The position numbers and the translations under genes are program-made. A model generated the notes under the pieces. The model ran no database searches. It was given only the letters and a program-made list of their open reading frames with translations, and was not told the origin of the DNA. A stretch of DNA of 64,000 nt from Zizania palustris (Eukaryota; Streptophyta; Magnoliopsida; Poales; Poaceae), in NCBI GenBank assembly GCA_019279435.1, contig JAAALK010000286.1, positions 50,168,289-50,232,288 on the forward strand, in the 5' to 3' direction. Shown in pieces: positions 59,778 to 64,000 of this stretch (the first letter of the stretch is position 1; every line of letters begins with the position of its first letter).

Positions 59778-62700
59778 AAGTCTGACTCCCTTCTGTTATA
59801 TTGACAAGCCCAAGTCTTGTACGCAGCTCAATGAACTGCACCCGTCCAAGGGACTTCGTCAGGATATCAGCCAGTTGGCTACTGGTGCCAACATGTTCCA
59901 AGTTCACCCTGCTTTCTTCAACACACTGTCTAATGAAATGAAATTTTGTATCAATGTGCTTACTGCGATCATGAAACACAGGGTTTCGGCTTAATTGGAT
60001 AGCTGACTGATTGTCAATCTTCAATGTGAAGGGATCTGGTTCTTCTCTTCCTTTGAACTCAGCTAGCAGCCTACTGAGCCAAATCCCTTGACACACTGAT
60101 GTGGCAGCTGCAATATATTCGGCCTCACAGCTTGATAAAGCCACCACCTTTTGCTTCTGGGACCGCCAAGTGACTAAGTTACCATTCAAGAAGAAGAGCA
60201 CCCCCGTGGTACTTTTGCGCGAGTCGACGTCCCCGGCAAGATCGCTATCACTGTAGCCGATCAGTCCTTCACTTCCTTTCTTCCTTCCATAGCAACATCC
60301 ATAATCAGCTGTCCCTGCAATGTACCTCAACACCTTCTTCACAGCTAAAAGATGCTTTGTTGTGGGCTTCTCCATAAACCTGCTCACGTATCCAACTGCG
60401 TATGCCAGGTCTGGCCTTGTATTCACCAGATACCTCAAGGCCCCCACAATTCTTCTGTATTCGGTAGCATCAACAGGGGGAGCAGAGCTTGACTTGCTCA
60501 ATTTCAGTCTGTTCTCCATTGGTACATGACTCAGGTTGCATCCCCTCAACCCTGCAGCCGCTAATATCTTCAGTGCATACGCCCTTTGTCCCACTGTTAT
60601 GCCACCTTCATCCTGGTGAACCTCCAAACCAAGATAATACTGCAGCAAACCCAGATCAGCCATCTGAAATTCATTCTTCATCTCCTCCTTGAACTGCTCA
60701 AGCTCATGAAGATCAGCACCTGTGATTACCAAATCATCTACATACACCCCAACAAGGAGTTGATGCAGGCACTGGTTATCTCCCTTCCGCATGTACACCG
60801 CGTGTTCCGACTTGCTGCGATGAAAACCAAGTGCCAACAGTACAGTGTCTAGTTTGGCATACCATGCGCGAGGTGCTTGGCGTAGCCCATAAAGCGCCTT
60901 CGACAGACGCAGCACCTTCTTCTCCTCCCCGGAGACAACGAATCCTGGTGGCTGCGTGACGTAGACCACCTCATGTAATTCACCGTTGAGGAACGCCGAT
61001 TTCACATCCATGTGATGTACCGGCCACCCTTGTTCAGCTGCAAATGCCAACAGAAGCCGCACTGATTCAAGTCGCGCCACTGGCGCGAATACTTCATCGA
61101 AGTCCACCCCTTGTTGTTGGACATACCCCTTCGCCACAAGTCACGCTTTATACTTGTTAATGTTGCCGGCGGCGTCCCTCTTCGTCTTGAAGACCCACTT
61201 GAGGCCTATCGGGCGTATGCCAGCAGGGGCATGTTCTAGTCTCCATGTGTCATTTGCTTCTATGGTAGTCACTTCATCAAGCATGGCTTGGCGCCAACAC
61301 TCATACCTCTGTGCTTCCTGGAATGAGGCTGGTTCCTCCGTGTCAACCACCAGCAGATCAGCCTGGTGTTCTGGTTGGGCGAGCCCGAAGGCCAGGCCAG
61401 CTTCGTCGATATTCCGCAGAGTGCGAAATCGAAGTGGCGCGTCGTCGTCCTGGTCCGCATCCAGTTGCTGTCCTGCGTCGGCTGGTGGTGAGGCGTGCAC
61501 CACAACCGGCCCTGGTGCGGCTTCATTTCCAGGAGCAGGGAACGCTGCCTCACCATGTCTGGAACTAGGGGACACTGCTTGCTCCTCTCGGCGAGTGATC
61601 ACCACTTCGGGCTCACTAACCTGCACATAATCAACAATGAACTCACTGTTGGACTCGCCCGTCTCCCAGCTCCACTTCGCATCCTCATCAAACACCACGT
61701 CGCGTGTGATGTGTAGCCTCCTGGTCGTCGGATCATAGGCACGGTAAGCCATGGAACCGGCCTCATAGCCAACAAAGATCATTGGCCTGCTCCTGTCGTC
61801 CAGCTTGCGCAGGTGTGGCCTTGTGTCCTTGACATGGGTCACGCACCCGAACGTGCGCAGATGATGAACCGAAGGCGTGTTGCCGGTCCACAGTTCGTAC
61901 GGCGTCTTGCCACCAGCCCCCTTTGTTGACGACCTGTTGAGGACGTACACGGCCGTCATGACCGCCTCCCCCCAGAACGTGCCTGGGAGGTCCTTTGCCT
62001 TTAGCATACAGCGTGCCGCCCCAACCACAGTTTGGTTGCGCCGTTCAACAACGCCATTTTGTGGCGGCGAGTAGGGGGCAGTGAGCTGCCTCTGTACGCC
62101 AAGCTCCGCGAAGTACTCATTGAAGTGGTTCACCGTGAATTCGCCCCCACGGTCGGTACGTAGGGCGAGCAACTTCTTCCCGCTCTTCCTCTCTGCCGCT
62201 GCTTGTACTCTCTTGATGGCTGTTGGTGCACTATCCTTGGTGGGCAGCAGTACGAGCCACATGAACCTGCTGTAGTCGTCCACCAACAGGAGAAAGTAGC
62301 GATTACCACTTGGAGTAGCCGGGGTTATAGGGCCGCAGATGTCTCCATGCACCAGTTCCAGTGGTTCCACGGCTCGCCGGAGCGCTTGATGCGGGAACGG
62401 CGTCCTTCTGTGCTTGCCGGCGAGACACGCCTCACAAACTTGTTCCACTTGGGACAGAGCAGGGAGCCCGCGCACCAGGCCTTCTCTTCCCATCTTCCTC
62501 AGTGCACCGAAGTTCAGGTGGGCGAAGCGGGCATGCCATCGCCATGCATCTTCTCCAGCCCGAGCCGCTAGACACACTGGCCGTGCAATGGTGAGGTCAA
62601 GCACGTACAGTCGTCCAGAGCTCCGGGGTATTTTGGCGAGGAGCCGCCTGTTCTCGTCGCGCACCTTCATGACGCCATCCTCAACATGGATCTGGAACTC

Positions 62701-64000
62701 GCTTTCATCGAGTTGGCCGCAACTCACAATGTTGGCGGTGAGGCTTGGGATGTAGTAGGCGTTGTCGAGAGGTTGGTGCTCACCATTCCTGCCTGCAAGC
62801 AATATTGTGATGCAACCCTCGATCTGCACGGTCGAACCATCTCCAAAGCGAACAGTACCACTGATGCCGGTGTCGAGGCTGGTGAAGACACCTCTATCAC
62901 CGGTCATGTGGTTGGAGGCCCCAGTGTCAAAAATCCACCGTTTGTTGGACTCTTTCTTCACTGCACCTCCGAGCACAGTGAAAGCCTCTTCCTCCTTCGG
63001 CGTGATGCAGTGAGAAGGCAGCAGCGAGGGACCTTTAGGGGAGTGGCCTTGCCTGACACTTTCCGGGGCTTGGTCCCCGCCCGAGCCCTCCTGCCTCAGC
63101 TCCTGCTTGGCCGCCGCATGGACCTCCTCCCGCCAGCAAGAGGGCAGCACCGGCGGGGCTTGAGGAGCTTGGCCCCGCCCGAGCGGTACCGGAACTTGTC
63201 CCCAGCCGGCGGCTGTGGGGATTCGGTCCCCCTCGGCTGCCGCAGGAAGATGCTCCCACTCCGGCGTGTGGACCCGCCGCGCAGGCGCTACAGGAGCACC
63301 GACGGCGCCACGCCCCCTCTCCTCCGCCACCTAGAGCTCGGCTAGTGTTCGGAGAGTGAAGACCTCAGTGTGTGCCAGCGCCAGGGTGGGTTCTTCGTCC
63401 TCCTCCGCCACATGGGCCTGATCCTCGCGCTTCGGCCGACTGCGACATTCCCTGGCCCAGTGACCTATTTTCCCACAGTTCCGGCACTTATCTTTGCCGC
63501 GCTTCGGCGGCCCGGTGCGTTCTCCTTGAACGTCACTCCCTGCGCCGTTCTTCTTCCACTGTCCCTTCTTGGCACGGCCTCCAGAGCCACCGCTCCCAGA
63601 GCCGCCACCAGCGGACCCAACGTTGTGACGGCGTTCATCTGTACCCTTCTGCTTGTAGCGCTCCAGCCATTCTTCCTCGGTGAGGTAGAGCTTGTCTCCC
63701 CCATCCCGGCTGCCTGCACCGCTTCCTTCTTCCTCGACTGCCTTCAACCGTGCCGTGACTTCCTCGATTGACAACGACGAAATGTCGAGTAAGGTTTCAA
63801 TTGACAGAACGAGTTGGCGATACCTCGGCCGAGCGACGCGCAGGTACTTCTCAACGATCTTCTCAGTGGACTCGGGATCACCCAGTGTCTCCAGTTGGTT
63901 CGTGAGACTCGTTAGCCGCATGGCGAAATCTTCAACGGACTCACCGTCTCGGAATCCCATTTGCTCATAATCTCTTCGAAGCTTCTGGGCACTAGCCTTG
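59776..64000 (-). pseudogene. Copia gag-pol polyprotein with two in-frame stop codons
   Basis: One frame runs from the window edge to 59776 and is interrupted only by TAG at 63331-63333 and TGA at 61141-61143. Gag shows a CCHC knuckle (CRNCGKIGHWAREC, about 63480-63440). Protease has DTGASNHM. Integrase has the HHCC finger and a D,D-35-E core (DICGP, DRGGE, NGVVERRN). Reverse transcriptase carries YVDDLVITG, and RNase H covers the C terminus (GYSDSDLAGD, SSCEAEYIAA, SKHIDTKFHF). The first stop separates gag from protease. The second, a TGA at the RT boundary just before LVAKGY, fits a C-to-T change in an arginine codon. There are no frameshifts, so inactivation is recent or the element depends on readthrough. 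Confidence 0.92.

Larger units (their letters stand above)
59423..64000 (-). mobile_element. Ty1/copia LTR retrotransposon, continuing past the right window edge
   Basis: The minus-strand order Gag, protease, integrase, reverse transcriptase, RNase H defines Ty1/copia. The 3' LTR and polypurine tract lie at the left. The N-terminal part of gag and the 5' LTR are beyond 64000. Confidence 0.95.

Noticed and set aside
1..64000. CRISPR array, bacterial operon or phage
   Set aside because: No regular direct repeat with spacers is present. Spliced genes, MITEs and LTR elements show a plant nuclear origin.

Overview
The window is nuclear DNA of a grass, probably a panicoid such as maize or sorghum. 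The evidence is the close match of its genes to plant families, GC-rich first exons followed by AT-richer later exons, small introns full of MITEs, and nested LTR retrotransposons. The species cannot be fixed from the sequence alone. I worked by eye, rebuilding genes from conserved protein segments and GT/AG splice sites. No alignments or searches were run.

Layout. (1) 1-5055: a young Ty3/gypsy chromovirus with LTRs nearly identical by eye. Its pol is broken by two frameshifts, and it lies in or next to a DRP1 intron. (2) 5505-11723 (+): the 3' thirteen exons of a dynamin-related protein of the DRP1 (phragmoplastin) type. Its introns hold a MITE and a GC-rich hAT-like insertion. (3) 12131-12902 (-): a two-exon gene for a small, probably plastid-targeted conserved protein, tail to tail with DRP1. 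(4) 13-19.7 kb: a transposon graveyard in which a TIR element is split by a 2.4-kb solo LTR, with a tandem duplication and MITEs. (5) 19686-23852 (-): the mitochondrial complex I 75-kDa subunit, complete in five exons. (6) 26178-29473 (-): a BPA1-like RRM protein, complete in five exons. (7) 29.5-37.8 kb: gene-poor, with a Tourist-like MITE, a tRNA-like A/B-box segment, tandem duplications and a near-perfect 265-bp foldback element. (8) 37793-39378 (-): a decayed bHLH transcription factor gene. (9) 40118-44773 (+): the GPN-loop GTPase GPN3, complete in nine exons. (10) 45.9-46.3 kb: a PIF/Harbinger transposase remnant. (11) 48764-53127 (+): the plant Acinus homologue (SAP, RRM-like and RSB regions), with a second hAT-like GC-rich insertion in its first coding intron. 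(12) 53.1-59.4 kb: AT-rich DNA with a decayed transposon-type ORF. (13) 59423-64000 (-): a Ty1/copia element running off the window, with only two in-frame stops in an otherwise open gag-pol.

The host genes are unrelated housekeeping genes (membrane fission, respiration, RNA-polymerase assembly, splicing, cell-death signalling), and I see no operon-like link between them. The most interesting structure is in the mobile DNA. Two GC-rich hAT-like elements with exact 8-bp target duplications sit in introns of different genes. A MULE-like foldback has an exact 9-bp duplication. There is also a recurring pattern of 90-140-bp tandem duplications, two of which carry one end of a MITE plus flanking DNA. 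I found no CRISPR, tRNA or rRNA gene and nothing I would call a new biological system.
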